Below are positions 1 through 6,614 of a stretch of 64,000 bases of DNA, one piece after another. Below the pieces are notes generated by a model. It made no database searches and was not told the DNA's origin. It saw only the letters and a program-made list of their open reading frames with translations. The stretch lies in NCBI RefSeq assembly GCF_024707485.1, contig NZ_CP102602.1:992001-1056000 (forward strand). The letters are read 5' to 3'. Each line of letters opens with the position of its first letter. Positions within the stretch are counted from its first letter, which is position 1. A program made the position numbers and the translations under genes. Source of the DNA: Thermococcus thermotolerans. GTDB lineage: Archaea; Methanobacteriota_B; Thermococci; Thermococcales; Thermococcaceae.

Positions 1-538
1 CGTAGTCGGTTCTTCTCGGTATTCTGGGGTTCTCGGTGAGCTCAAAATCGAGGAGTTCGGCCTTCGGTCCGATGGGAGGCGCAAATTCACTGGGAAGGAC
101 TTTGAGGACGGGCTTCCTCTTGAGGAGAATCTCACTATCAACTGGCCTTATCGACATCGCCAGCTCCTGAACCTCGCCGAGGATTCTCCCGCTCCTCCTC
201 ACGTGGACATCGGCCTTAGTCTCACCCATGACGAGAAGCGAGCGGTAGTAGAGGATGTCCTTTATCGTTTTATCCTCCCACTTCATGGGGCTGTCGAGGT
301 GGCTGGTGTTGCCCTCAATCGGAGGCACGAGCGGCCCTATGCGAACCTTAGGATAGCCGTACTCGCCGACAAAGATGCTTGGAGGAGAAGAGCCAAAGAG
401 GTGGCGTTTGTTCAGCCTCTGTTCGACGGTGCGGGCTACCCTGAAACGCTCAAGAATGGGACAGGTCGGCCTGCCGCAGAGGAGCTTCCTCCCCTTGCAT
501 ACCGCACATAGTTTTGAGTTAAAGGGTGGGGCACTCAT
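1..538 (-). CDS. Nre family DNA repair protein, 5' part
   Basis: The reading frame enters from the left edge on the minus strand, so only the first 179 residues are present. The N-terminus carries a compact zinc-knuckle pattern (CAVCKGRKLLCG followed by CPI) and then the family's conserved stretch with FGSSPPSIFVGEYGYPKV, both typical of the archaeal Nre N-terminal domain. In Haloferax and relatives NreA proteins take part in repair of DNA damage and bind PCNA through a C-terminal PIP motif; that end lies outside the window. The start ATG is at 538, and a TATA-like ATAAATA on the minus strand at about 562-568 would give a short leader. The neighbouring tRNAs are transcribed away from it. Family assignment is confident; the cellular role is inferred from the family. 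Confidence 0.8.
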   Translation of the reverse strand, partial: MSAPPFNSKLCAVCKGRKLLCGRPTCPILERFRVARTVEQRLNKRHLFGSSPPSIFVGEYGYPKVRIGPLVPPIEGNTSHLDSPMKWEDKTIKDILYYRSLLVMGETKADVHVRRSGRILGEVQELAMSIRPVDSEILLKRKPVLKVLPSEFAPPIGPKAELLDFELTENPRIPRRTDY

Positions 539-598
539 TGGGAATAGGTACGCGGGAAGGTATTTATGGTTTGCCGATGGCGGGGAAGTTCCAAAAAA

Positions 599-608
599 CT
601 TAAAAACC
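599..608 (+). promoter_or_regulatory. TATA box for tRNA-Ser/tRNA-Cys
   Basis: CTTAAAAACC lies about 25-30 bp before the expected tRNA precursor start and 33 bp before the mature tRNA-Ser 5' end. It is the only good TATA-like element in the short gap, and the two tRNAs are close enough to be one transcript. Confidence 0.55.
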
Positions 609-640
609 CTCTCCGGCTCATATAACTCGGACATTGAAGT

Positions 641-726
641 GCCGCGGTAGCCTAGCCTGGTAGGGCGCCGGCCTGCTAAGCCGGTGGGCGTTGCCCACAG
701 GGGTTCAAATCCCCTCCGCGGCGCCA
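641..726 (+). tRNA. tRNA-Ser (anticodon GCT)
   Basis: A class II tRNA: the acceptor arms GCCGCGG (641-647) and CCGCGGC (716-722) pair fully, discriminator G723 is followed by an encoded CCA (724-726), and the T arm is AGGGG-TTCAAAT-CCCCT. The anticodon loop reads CTGCTAA, giving GCT, and a long variable arm (GTGGGC..GCCCAC type) sits before the T arm, as expected for serine. It decodes AGC/AGU codons. Confidence 0.95.
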
Positions 727-747
727 GCATCTTTCTTCGGGTCAAAT

Positions 748-822
748 GCCGGGATAGCCTAGAGGCGAGGCGAGGGACTGCAGATCCCTTCCACCCGGGT
801 TCAAATCCCGGTCCCGGCTCCA
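748..822 (+). tRNA. tRNA-Cys (anticodon GCA)
   Basis: Acceptor arm GCCGGGA (748-754) pairs with TCCCGGC (812-818); the discriminator is U, typical for tRNA-Cys, and CCA is encoded. The anticodon loop CTGCAGA gives GCA. It lies 21 bp after tRNA-Ser on the same strand, so the two are probably processed from one precursor. Confidence 0.95.
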
Positions 823-1507
823 CATCAACCCTTTCTAACGAAAGCGTTGACGGAAAGATGGCGTGCTTTTCTAAAAGTACTTGTTTTTCAAGTGGTTTAC
901 TCTCTAATTAGCCGTTCTACCGCGTTTCACCCTCTCAAGGCGTCCGAAGGACGCCAGAATAAGCGTGGGACCTAATTGGTGACCTGTTTTAAAGTTAAAC
1001 CCCCATAGGCAAGTTTTAGAGTGCACGCTTTATCCTACAACCGTTCAATAGAAAAGGAACTTTTTTAGTCAAGCTTTGTTAAAGCTTGCTCCGTACTCTC
1101 AAACCCTCCGATGCGGGGTTTTCACCCTGCGTTGGGAAACTTTGCTGGGCAAAGTTGATCGATAGAGATGCATCAAAGTTTGGCATGCTTTTTGTGCTGG
1201 GCTCTTTGGAGGGGTTTGACTTCCAACTGGCAATTTCAAGCGTGTTTTCTATGCTTGAGCGCCCTTCGGGCGCTGTTTTAAAGCAAACACTCCGTAAATC
1301 GCCCGGCGTGAGTGCAAACCCCTTTCAAAGGCAACTCCTGAAGAAGCATGCCGACTTTTGACTACTCCTTTTTAAACAGTTAAGTCGTTTTGGTCAAGCT
1401 TTGCACAAGCAAAGCTTGCTGGCCTCAGGAGTGGTGGCCCTCCACACCGCTCAGTGCCGGGCCAACCGCTCAGCCCGAAGGGAGCATAAGCGCATTGGCC
1501 GGGAGAT
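823..1507. other. Gene-free stretch rich in perfect short hairpins
   Basis: About 690 bp downstream of the tRNA pair hold no reading frame with a ribosome-binding site and protein-like composition. The stretch instead holds at least five perfect inverted repeats with 3-4 nt loops: GGCGTCC/GGACGCC (939-955), CAAGCTTT/AAAGCTTG (1070-1088), AACTTTGC/GCAAAGTT (1138-1156), AGCGCCC/GGGCGCT (1258-1274) and the 10-bp CAAGCTTTGC/GCAAAGCTTG (1395-1418). An 11-bp direct repeat CTGTTTTAAAG occurs at 984-994 and 1273-1283, with an imperfect inverted copy near 1371-1379. GGCCAA/TTGGCC (1460/1500) encloses the last part. It may be a remnant of an element integrated next to the tRNAs or a repeated intergenic element; neither is shown by the sequence alone. 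Confidence 0.5.
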
Positions 1508-1515
1508 TTTATAAA
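1508..1515 (+). promoter_or_regulatory. TATA box of the MoaD/ThiS-like gene
   Basis: TTTATAAA lies 33-40 bp before the ATG at 1548, a normal distance for a short archaeal leader that still contains the GGTGGTGAG ribosome-binding site. Confidence 0.6.
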
Positions 1516-1547
1516 GACCTGAAAGTATCACCTTTCGGTGGTGAGAG

Positions 1548-1751
1548 ATGATCAGGGTAAAGGTCCTTGGAAGGGGAATAGAGAAGGAAATCGAGTGGCA
1601 GAAGGGCATGAGGGTCGCAGACGTTCTCCGTGAGGTCGGATTCAACACCGAAAGCGCTATAGCAAAGCTCAACGGAAGGGTAGCACTTGAAGACGAGAAC
1701 GTGAATGACGGCGACTACGTTGAGGTTATTCCGGTCGTTTCCGGCGGCTGA
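1548..1751 (+). CDS. MoaD/ThiS-family ubiquitin-like sulfur carrier
   Basis: A 67-residue protein with a beta-grasp pattern and the defining C-terminal Gly-Gly (ending VVSGG). Family members are adenylated at the terminal glycine by an E1-like enzyme and carry sulfur as a thiocarboxylate for molybdopterin, thiamine or tRNA thiolation, or are conjugated to proteins as SAMPs. Which of these roles applies cannot be decided from the sequence. The gene stands alone with its own promoter and a GGTG ribosome-binding site, between the hairpin-rich stretch and a convergent aminotransferase gene. The window also has pterin-dependent enzyme and mobA genes 24-40 kb away, so a pterin role is possible but not shown. 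Confidence 0.85.
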   Translation: MIRVKVLGRGIEKEIEWQKGMRVADVLREVGFNTESAIAKLNGRVALEDENVNDGDYVEVIPVVSGG

Positions 1752-1837
1752 TCTCTCTTTTTAATGGTTCTGATCTCCCCCAGCCCTGAAGGGCGAGGCT
1801 TGGAGAAGAAAAAAGCCAGGAGAGAAAAGACAAGAGT

Positions 1838-3037
1838 TCACTCAGAAAGCCTCCTCCTCATAAATGCCTCGAAATTGTTCATAGCCTCCTCAAGTATCTC
1901 AACCGGCGGCAGGAAGACTGCCCTGAAGTGCCACTCGCCGGCGTAGCCAAAGCCGGAGCCGTGGACGAAGAGCACGTGGGCCTCATGGAGGGCATCCAGA
2001 ACGAAGTCCTTGTCGCTCTTCCACTTGGAGCGCTCCTCTATCCTCGGGAAGATGTAGAATGCTCCCTGAGGCTTGGTGGTGCTTATCCCTGGAATCTCAC
2101 TTAGGCGCTTGTAGATGTAGTCCCTCCTCTCCTTGAGCTTGGCCATATACTCCTCAAGGTAATCCATCGGGCCCGTCAGGCCCGCTATAGCGGCGAACTG
2201 GGCCGGGGTGTTGGGGCACAGCCTTATCCTGGCCATCTTGTCTATAGCCTCCCTGACCTCGGCGAGCCTGTTCTCGGGGTCAACGTAGTAGAAATAGCCG
2301 AGACGCCAGCCGGTGGCGAAGTAAACCTTTGACATACCGTTCATTACTATGACCGGGACGTCCTTCGTGAGCGAACCCGGGGAGACGTGCTTCCCCTCAT
2401 ATGTCATGAGGTCGTATATCTCGTCGCTTATCACGGGCAGGTCGTATTCACCGGCGAGGTCGAGTATCTCCTTAATCGTCTTCTTCTCGTAGAGCGCTCC
2501 CGTTGGGTTGTTCGGGTTGATGACCGCTATGGCCTTTGTCCTCTCGTCTATCTTCTTCCTCATGTCGTCGATATCCGGCTGCCAGCCGTTCTCCTCCACC
2601 GTGAGGTACTCGTTGGCAATGCCGCCGTAGAACCTGACGAGGCCCGTGTAAGGCGGATAGCTTGGACTCGGGACAAGGATGTTGTCGCCGGGGTTGAGAA
2701 GGGCGCCGAATATGAACTGCAACGCCTCGGTAACAGCCGCCGTAACGCGGACGTCGTCGGGAGTTATGTCAACGCCGTTCTTCTTCCTCTCGCGCTCCAC
2801 TATCGCTTCCCTCAGCTCGGGTATTCCCTCGCTCGGTCCGTAGTAGTTGTGCCCATCCTGGATGGCCTTGCAGTACGCGTCCCTCATGTGTTTGGGCGGC
2901 TGAAAATCAAACTTGCCCGGATCGCCTATGTTGAGCCTTATTACCTTTATTCCCTTCTTTTCAAGTTCCCTCGCCGGGAGAACAACGTCCCTTATGGCGT
3001 ATTCGATGCCCATGGCCCGTTCGGATGCGCGAATCAT
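1838..3037 (-). CDS. Alanine aminotransferase (class I PLP aminotransferase)
   Basis: The 399-residue protein matches, from memory, the biochemically known Pyrococcus furiosus alanine aminotransferase along nearly its whole length. Visible fold-type I marks are NPNNPTGALY, the SDEIYD aspartate segment that contacts the PLP ring nitrogen, and the Schiff-base lysine in GMSKVYFATGWRLGYF (about Lys237). It exchanges amino groups between alanine/pyruvate and glutamate/2-oxoglutarate; in Thermococcales alanine is a major product of pyruvate metabolism and a redox overflow. A GTG codon exists 12 nt upstream, but GGTGG stands 5 nt before the ATG at 3037, so that ATG is chosen. The next gene on the left is convergent. 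Confidence 0.9.
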   Translation of the reverse strand: MIRASERAMGIEYAIRDVVLPARELEKKGIKVIRLNIGDPGKFDFQPPKHMRDAYCKAIQDGHNYYGPSEGIPELREAIVERERKKNGVDITPDDVRVTAAVTEALQFIFGALLNPGDNILVPSPSYPPYTGLVRFYGGIANEYLTVEENGWQPDIDDMRKKIDERTKAIAVINPNNPTGALYEKKTIKEILDLAGEYDLPVISDEIYDLMTYEGKHVSPGSLTKDVPVIVMNGMSKVYFATGWRLGYFYYVDPENRLAEVREAIDKMARIRLCPNTPAQFAAIAGLTGPMDYLEEYMAKLKERRDYIYKRLSEIPGISTTKPQGAFYIFPRIEERSKWKSDKDFVLDALHEAHVLFVHGSGFGYAGEWHFRAVFLPPVEILEEAMNNFEAFMRRRLSE

Positions 3038-3091
3038 GTGAACCACCATTTGGATGATGAATGGTTGTCGTAAAAAACCTTTGCCCGCATA

Positions 3092-3100
3092 GGTTTAAAA
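3092..3100 (+). promoter_or_regulatory. TATA element ahead of the C/D box RNA
   Basis: GTTTAAAAG is centred about 26 bp before G3121-3123, where the C/D RNA terminal stem begins, so its predicted transcription start agrees with the RNA. The core is nearly palindromic and could also serve the divergent alanine aminotransferase gene. Confidence 0.55.
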
Positions 3101-3120
3101 GGGAGTGATTTTAACGGGTT

Positions 3121-3190
3121 ACGGGCGATGACGACTAGCAAGCATGCTGAACGCTCACGAATGATGACGTGAACACCCACCGAGCCCCTC
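3121..3190 (+). ncRNA. C/D box sRNA (2'-O-methylation guide)
   Basis: All boxes are present at exact archaeal spacing. C box ATGACGA (3128-3134), 12-nt guide, D' CTGA (3147-3150), 10-nt loop, C' ATGATGA (3161-3167), 12-nt guide, D box CCGA (3180-3183). A terminal stem CGGGC..GCCC (3123-3126 with 3184-3187) closes the K-turn. The C and D boxes each deviate by one base, but the two changes face each other: the usual U.U pair of the K-turn becomes C.C, while both sheared G.A pairs and the G-C pair remain. Such RNAs bind L7Ae, Nop5 and fibrillarin and direct ribose methylation of rRNA or tRNA at the fifth base from the D/D' box. Targets were not determined. It lies in the gap between divergent genes, behind a TATA box at the right distance. 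Confidence 0.8.
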
Positions 3191-3225
3191 GATACGTTTA
3201 TTAACCTTTAGAGGAAGGTTTTTAC

Positions 3226-3471
3226 ATGAACATCTTTATCCCACTGATCGCGGGCGTTCTCATAGGCTACCTTCTCCGAAAGAAAGATCGCAAAGTGAAC
3301 GTGGACTATCCCATGAGCGTCGCACTGCTGCTCCTGATATTCTTCATGGGGGTCGAGGCCGGGAAAGTGAGGATAGACGCCCTGTGGCTCCTAAGTTCAT
3401 CCGTAGTATTCGCGGCCCTGACAATTGCGGGAAGCGTCGGAATCGCTCTCATCGTGGGGGGAAGGGGATGA
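3226..3471 (+). CDS. LysO-type (DUF340) lysine exporter, N-terminal half protein
   Basis: An 81-residue membrane protein with three hydrophobic segments (about 1-16, 29-45 and 51-77). Its FFMGVEAGK segment fits the N-terminal part of LysO/YbjE-family proteins, which export L-lysine and thialysine in E. coli. In E. coli a single protein carries both halves; here the second half is the next gene, with which it shares an ATGA overlap, so the two products are very probably made together and assemble. A GAGGAAGG ribosome-binding site precedes the ATG. Function as a lysine exporter is a family inference. Confidence 0.75.
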   Translation: MNIFIPLIAGVLIGYLLRKKDRKVNVDYPMSVALLLLIFFMGVEAGKVRIDALWLLSSSVVFAALTIAGSVGIALIVGGRG

Positions 3472-4049
3472 GGTTTCTGATTTACGTCCTGCTCGCGCTG
3501 GTTGCCGGCATACTCACCGGACACTTCTATGCCCCGGAATTTGGCAACCTCTATGAAATCATGCTATACCTGCTGATACTGATAATCGGAATTGACCTGG
3601 GCCAGAGCTTTCGCCTGAAGGAGATTAGAAAACTCGGAAGGCTGGCCATAAAACTGCCCCTAGGCACCCTCCTGGGCTCGCTCCTGGGCGGCCTCGTCGC
3701 TTCCCTGCTCCTGGGAATAGAGCTTAAGTGGGGGCTGGCAATAGCGGCCGGCTGTGGCTGGTATAGTCTCACCGGGCCTTTGATAGCCCAGTATTCAGCC
3801 GTCTACGGCACCCTCGGCTTCCTTGCCAACCTGACAAGGGAGATATTCACAGTCCTCTTGTACCCCATCGCTATCGGAAGAATACGAAAGGAGCTTGCGG
3901 TCTCCATGGGTGGTGCCACAACCATGGACACGACGCTCCCGATTATGACGAAGTTCGGGGGCAGTGAGGTTGCGCTGATAGCCTTCGTTCACGGCTTCGT
4001 GCTCACCGCGCTGGTGCCGTTCGTGGTTCCATTCATACTACAGTTCTGA
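3468..4049 (+). CDS. LysO-type (DUF340) lysine exporter, C-terminal half protein
   Basis: A 193-residue polytopic membrane protein with about six hydrophobic segments and the DUF340 signature AAGCGWYSLTGPL plus a later conserved GGATTMDTTLPIM segment. It begins with the ATG that overlaps the stop codon of the upstream half protein (ATGA at 3468-3471); an in-frame upstream codon exists but lies deep inside that gene. Together the pair corresponds to one E. coli LysO polypeptide, so translational coupling probably sets equal amounts. Substrate is inferred from the family only. Confidence 0.75.
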   Translation: MRFLIYVLLALVAGILTGHFYAPEFGNLYEIMLYLLILIIGIDLGQSFRLKEIRKLGRLAIKLPLGTLLGSLLGGLVASLLLGIELKWGLAIAAGCGWYSLTGPLIAQYSAVYGTLGFLANLTREIFTVLLYPIAIGRIRKELAVSMGGATTMDTTLPIMTKFGGSEVALIAFVHGFVLTALVPFVVPFILQF

Positions 4050-4110
4050 CCAATAACCTTTTAAGTTCAAACGTTTCAGGTTCTATTGACAAACCTACGG
4101 GGTGACGAAG

Positions 4111-4290
4111 ATGGCTGAGGTTGAACTCGTTTTCAAGGTTTTGAAGGAGGCCGGAAAGCCCCTCAAGAGCAAGGAGATAGCCGAGCTCGCCGGAATCGAT
4201 AAGAAAGAGGTTGACAAGGCTATCAAAATCCTCAAAAAGGAAGGCAAGATAATATCTCCAAAGCGCTGCTACTATGCCCCGGCGGAGTGA
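4111..4290 (+). CDS. Small winged-helix DNA-binding protein
   Basis: A 59-residue protein that is almost only a winged-helix domain: helix (VFKVLKEAG), turn (KPLKSKEIAELAG), recognition helix (DKKEVDKAIKILKKEG) and wing (KIISPKRCYYAP). A GTG lies 9 nt upstream in frame, but GGGGTGA ends 5 nt before the ATG at 4111, which decides the start. It has no effector domain, so it could be a local transcription factor or a chromatin-associated protein. An inverted repeat AGGTT-N9-AACCT at 4078-4096 lies just ahead of the gene and could be an autoregulatory site, which is speculation. The 3' end overlaps the convergent next gene by 19 bp. Confidence 0.7.
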   Translation: MAEVELVFKVLKEAGKPLKSKEIAELAGIDKKEVDKAIKILKKEGKIISPKRCYYAPAE

Positions 4291-4847
4291 GAATACTTCT
4301 CGCTGAGCTTTTTGAGGATTGCCTCGTGCTGTTCCTCGTTTCTCTTTATCTCCTTGACAAGCTCCCTAACAACCGGATGGAAGGCCCTCCTTGACAGCCT
4401 GTCGTAGAGCTCCACCATCCCCCTCTCCAGCTCAAGGTATCGCCCAAGGAGCTCCTCCACCTTTCCGTCACCGTTCTCGGGCAGTACGATCTCCGTTGGG
4501 AAGTCTTTCAGGTACTCCTCAATTATCTCCTCCGGGGGCACCCTGGCTCCCATTGCGCCGAATCCCAGCGGCATCACAACAGTGGGCAGGCCCGGGATGA
4601 GGGCCACTTCACCGGTGCTCTCGCCACTTCCGTACTCCTCCACCAGTCTCACCGAATCGTGGTATGCCCTCTCAAGCGCCTCCATCAGGTGTCTGTGGAA
4701 GGCCGCATCTATGGCCATTCTCATTATGAGGGCCCTCAGGTCGGCATACTCCGGGTCTTTGAGCTTCTTAAGAAGCCTCCTGTACTCCCGTTCGGCCTTC
4801 TCCTCCAGCCTTTTCAGCTCCTCAACAGTGGTTATCATCCTCTCCAT
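4272..4847 (-). CDS. Helical ferritin/rubrerythrin-like protein of unknown function
   Basis: A 191-residue, strongly helical, charged protein. Helices near both ends carry carboxylate/histidine spacing that recalls diiron four-helix bundles (for example RNEEQHEAILKKL near the C-terminus and FHRHLMEALERAYHD near residue 50), but the central part contains a hydrophobic Pro/Gly-rich segment (LIPGLPTVVMPLGFGAMGARVPP), unusual for ferritins. A metal-binding role is therefore only suggested. ATG at 4847 is preferred over the GTG 9 nt upstream because GGGGGTGA lies 5 nt before the ATG. Convergent with the winged-helix gene and overlapping it by 19 bp. Confidence 0.6.
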   Translation of the reverse strand: MERMITTVEELKRLEEKAEREYRRLLKKLKDPEYADLRALIMRMAIDAAFHRHLMEALERAYHDSVRLVEEYGSGESTGEVALIPGLPTVVMPLGFGAMGARVPPEEIIEEYLKDFPTEIVLPENGDGKVEELLGRYLELERGMVELYDRLSRRAFHPVVRELVKEIKRNEEQHEAILKKLSEKYSHSAGA

Positions 4848-4913
4848 GGCCCTCACCCCCGAAGCAATTTATTAACATTTGGTTATTTAAAAATTTTGGT
4901 TCAACCCGCAAAA

Positions 4914-5031
4914 ACTTTTTTAAAGCCTCACCCCTACCGATGCCTGCAGGCACTATCATGCCTCACGGCTCGGGGGTCTCCGAGGCTGGGGCGAGTAGGA
5001 ACCCACCGGGCCTCTGTGTGGAGGTGAGAGA
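4914..5031 (+). promoter_or_regulatory. Promoter and long GC-rich leader of the L44e operon
   Basis: A TATA-like TTTTTTAAAG at about 4916-4925 is followed by roughly 80 bp of GC-rich sequence before the L44e ATG, much longer than the leaders elsewhere in this window. It can fold: CTCGG-N6-CCGAG near 4971-4986, GCCTC/GAGGC around it, and GCCTGCAGGC at 4941-4950. It could be an autoregulatory leader or hide a small RNA; no C/D boxes are seen. Confidence 0.4.
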
Positions 5032-5316
5032 ATGAAGTATCCGAAGCAGATAAGGACTTACTGCCCCTACTGTAAGAAGCACACTATCCACAAGGTCGAG
5101 AAGGTCAAGAAGAGACCGAGGAGCGAGCTCAGCCAGGGCCAGAGGCGCTTCCGCAGGATCATGAAGGGTTACCGCGGTTTCCCGAGGCCAAACCCGGCCG
5201 GAAGGGAGAAGCCTGTCAAGAAGCTCGACCTCCGCTTTAGGTGCACCGTCTGCGGCAAGGCCCACACCAGGGGACAGGGCTTCCGCGTTAAGAAGTTTGA
5301 GCTGGTGGAGGTGTGA
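5032..5316 (+). CDS. rpl44e: Large ribosomal subunit protein eL42 (L44e)
   Basis: A 94-residue zinc ribosomal protein: two CxxC pairs (CPYC near residue 11 and CTVC near residue 74) frame a very basic middle region rich in Arg and Lys, the standard eL42/L44e layout. It sits near the E site of the 50S subunit. It starts an operon with S27e, aIF2-alpha, Nop10 and a proteasome chaperone gene, an order familiar in Thermococcales. The ribosome-binding site GGAGGTGAG is strong. Confidence 0.95.
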   Translation: MKYPKQIRTYCPYCKKHTIHKVEKVKKRPRSELSQGQRRFRRIMKGYRGFPRPNPAGREKPVKKLDLRFRCTVCGKAHTRGQGFRVKKFELVEV

Positions 5317-5319
5317 AGC

Positions 5320-5517
5320 ATGGCGCTCCCGAAGAACCTCATCCCGATGCCGAGGAGCAGGTTTCTCCGCGTCAAGTGCATCGACTGCGGCAACGAGCAG
5401 ATAGTCTTTAGCAACCCTGCGACCACCGTTAGGTGTCTCGTCTGCGGTGCAACGCTCGTCGAGCCGACCGGTGGAAAGGGTGTCATCAAGGCCAAGATAC
5501 TTGAGGTTCTTGAGTGA
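5320..5517 (+). CDS. rps27e: Small ribosomal subunit protein eS27 (S27e)
   Basis: A 65-residue protein with the eS27 C4 zinc finger: CIDCGNEQ and CLVCGATL, spaced 16 residues apart. Starts 3 nt after the L44e stop codon, so the two are co-transcribed and probably translationally coupled. Length is normal for archaeal S27e. Confidence 0.95.
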   Translation: MALPKNLIPMPRSRFLRVKCIDCGNEQIVFSNPATTVRCLVCGATLVEPTGGKGVIKAKILEVLE

Positions 5518-5609
5518 ACCCTCCCTTTCCCTTAATTTCGCCTTCTGCTAAACTTTAAAAACATCTTTTCGTAAGTTACTCAGGCAGAGAAAATTTTGAG
5601 GTGGTTAAA

Positions 5610-6437
5610 ATGCCAAGGAAAGCCAAAGAGTATCCCGAAGAGGGAGAGTTTGTGGTCGCGACGGTCAAGAGCATTCACCCTTACGGTGCATTTCTCAAGC
5701 TCGACGAGTATCCGGGCAAGGAGGGGTTCATGCACATAAGCGAGGTCGCCTCAACGTGGGTCAAGAACATAAGGGACTTCGTCAAGGAAGGGCAGAAGAT
5801 AGTCGCCAAGGTTATACGCGTTGACCCGAGCAAGGGGCACATAGACCTGAGCCTCAAGAGGGTGAATCAGCAGCAGAGGAAGGCCAAGCTCCAGGAGTAC
5901 AAGCGCGCCCAGAAGGCCGAAAACCTGCTCAAGATGGCGGCCGAGAAGCTTGGTAAGGACTTCGAAACCGCCTGGCGCGAGGTCTGGGTCCCGCTCGAGG
6001 AGGAGTACGGAGAAGTATATGCCGCCTTTGAGGATGCCGCTCAAAATGGAATGGAAGTCCTCGAAGAGCTCATAAGTGAGGAATGGATTGAAGCTCTTAA
6101 ACCGATCATAGAGGCCTACGTCGAGATACCCACGGTTACCATCGATGCCGAGTTCGAGATAACCGTCCCGACACCAAACGGGATAGAGATCATCAAAGAG
6201 GCCCTTATTCGAGCAAGAGACAGAGCCAACGAGGAGAAGGAGATAGACGTCAAGTTCTCCTACCAGGGGGCGCCGAGGTACAGGATTGACATAACCGCCC
6301 CGGACTACTACAAGGCCGAAGAGGTCCTTGAAGACATCGCCGAGGAGATACTGCGCGTTATAAAGGAAGCCGGCGGCGAGGCGACCCTCATCAGGAAGGA
6401 GAAGCGCATCAAGAAGATAAAGAGGAGAGGGGCATGA
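5610..6437 (+). CDS. Translation initiation factor aIF2 subunit alpha
   Basis: A 275-residue protein with an N-terminal S1 OB-fold (GEFVVATVKSIHPYGAFLKL..GFMHISEV, about residues 12-85), a helical middle domain and a C-terminal alpha/beta domain, the three-domain layout of aIF2-alpha. With aIF2-beta and gamma it delivers initiator Met-tRNA to the small subunit; alpha contacts the tRNA and gamma. An in-frame GTG lies 9 nt upstream, but GAGGTGG directly before the ATG at 5610 supports the ATG. It overlaps the Nop10 start by 4 nt (ATGA). Confidence 0.95.
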   Translation: MPRKAKEYPEEGEFVVATVKSIHPYGAFLKLDEYPGKEGFMHISEVASTWVKNIRDFVKEGQKIVAKVIRVDPSKGHIDLSLKRVNQQQRKAKLQEYKRAQKAENLLKMAAEKLGKDFETAWREVWVPLEEEYGEVYAAFEDAAQNGMEVLEELISEEWIEALKPIIEAYVEIPTVTIDAEFEITVPTPNGIEIIKEALIRARDRANEEKEIDVKFSYQGAPRYRIDITAPDYYKAEEVLEDIAEEILRVIKEAGGEATLIRKEKRIKKIKRRGA

Positions 6438-6613
6438 GGTTCCGCATAAGGAAATGCCCCGAGTGCGGGCGCTACACCCTCAGGGAAACCTGTCCCGTCT
6501 GTGGGGCTAAAACCAAGGTGGCCCACCCGCCGCGCTTCTCGCCGGAAGACCCGTACGGCGAGTACCGGAGAAGGCTCAAGCGCGAGCAGCTGGGCATAGC
6601 AGGGAGGGATTGA
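6434..6613 (+). CDS. nop10: H/ACA ribonucleoprotein protein Nop10
   Basis: A 59-residue protein with the Nop10 signature: N-terminal CPECGRYTL and CPVCG zinc ribbon followed by HPPRFSPEDPYGEYRRRLK. Nop10 binds Cbf5 in H/ACA particles and is needed for RNA-guided pseudouridylation. The gene lies in frame overlap (ATGA) with aIF2-alpha and ends one base before the next ATG, in the operon order aIF2-alpha, Nop10, proteasome chaperone. Confidence 0.95.
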   Translation: MRFRIRKCPECGRYTLRETCPVCGAKTKVAHPPRFSPEDPYGEYRRRLKREQLGIAGRD

Positions 6614-6614
6614 T

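Noticed and set aside
1086-1361. A 91-codon open frame in the hairpin-rich stretch
   Set aside because: No ribosome-binding site, it runs through two of the hairpins and no family is recognised; a repeated-element ORF cannot be fully excluded.
1527-1543. TATCAC followed by GGTGGT before the MoaD-like gene, TGM-like
   Set aside because: Spacing and second half do not fit TATCAC-N5-GTGATA; the match arises from the ribosome-binding site.
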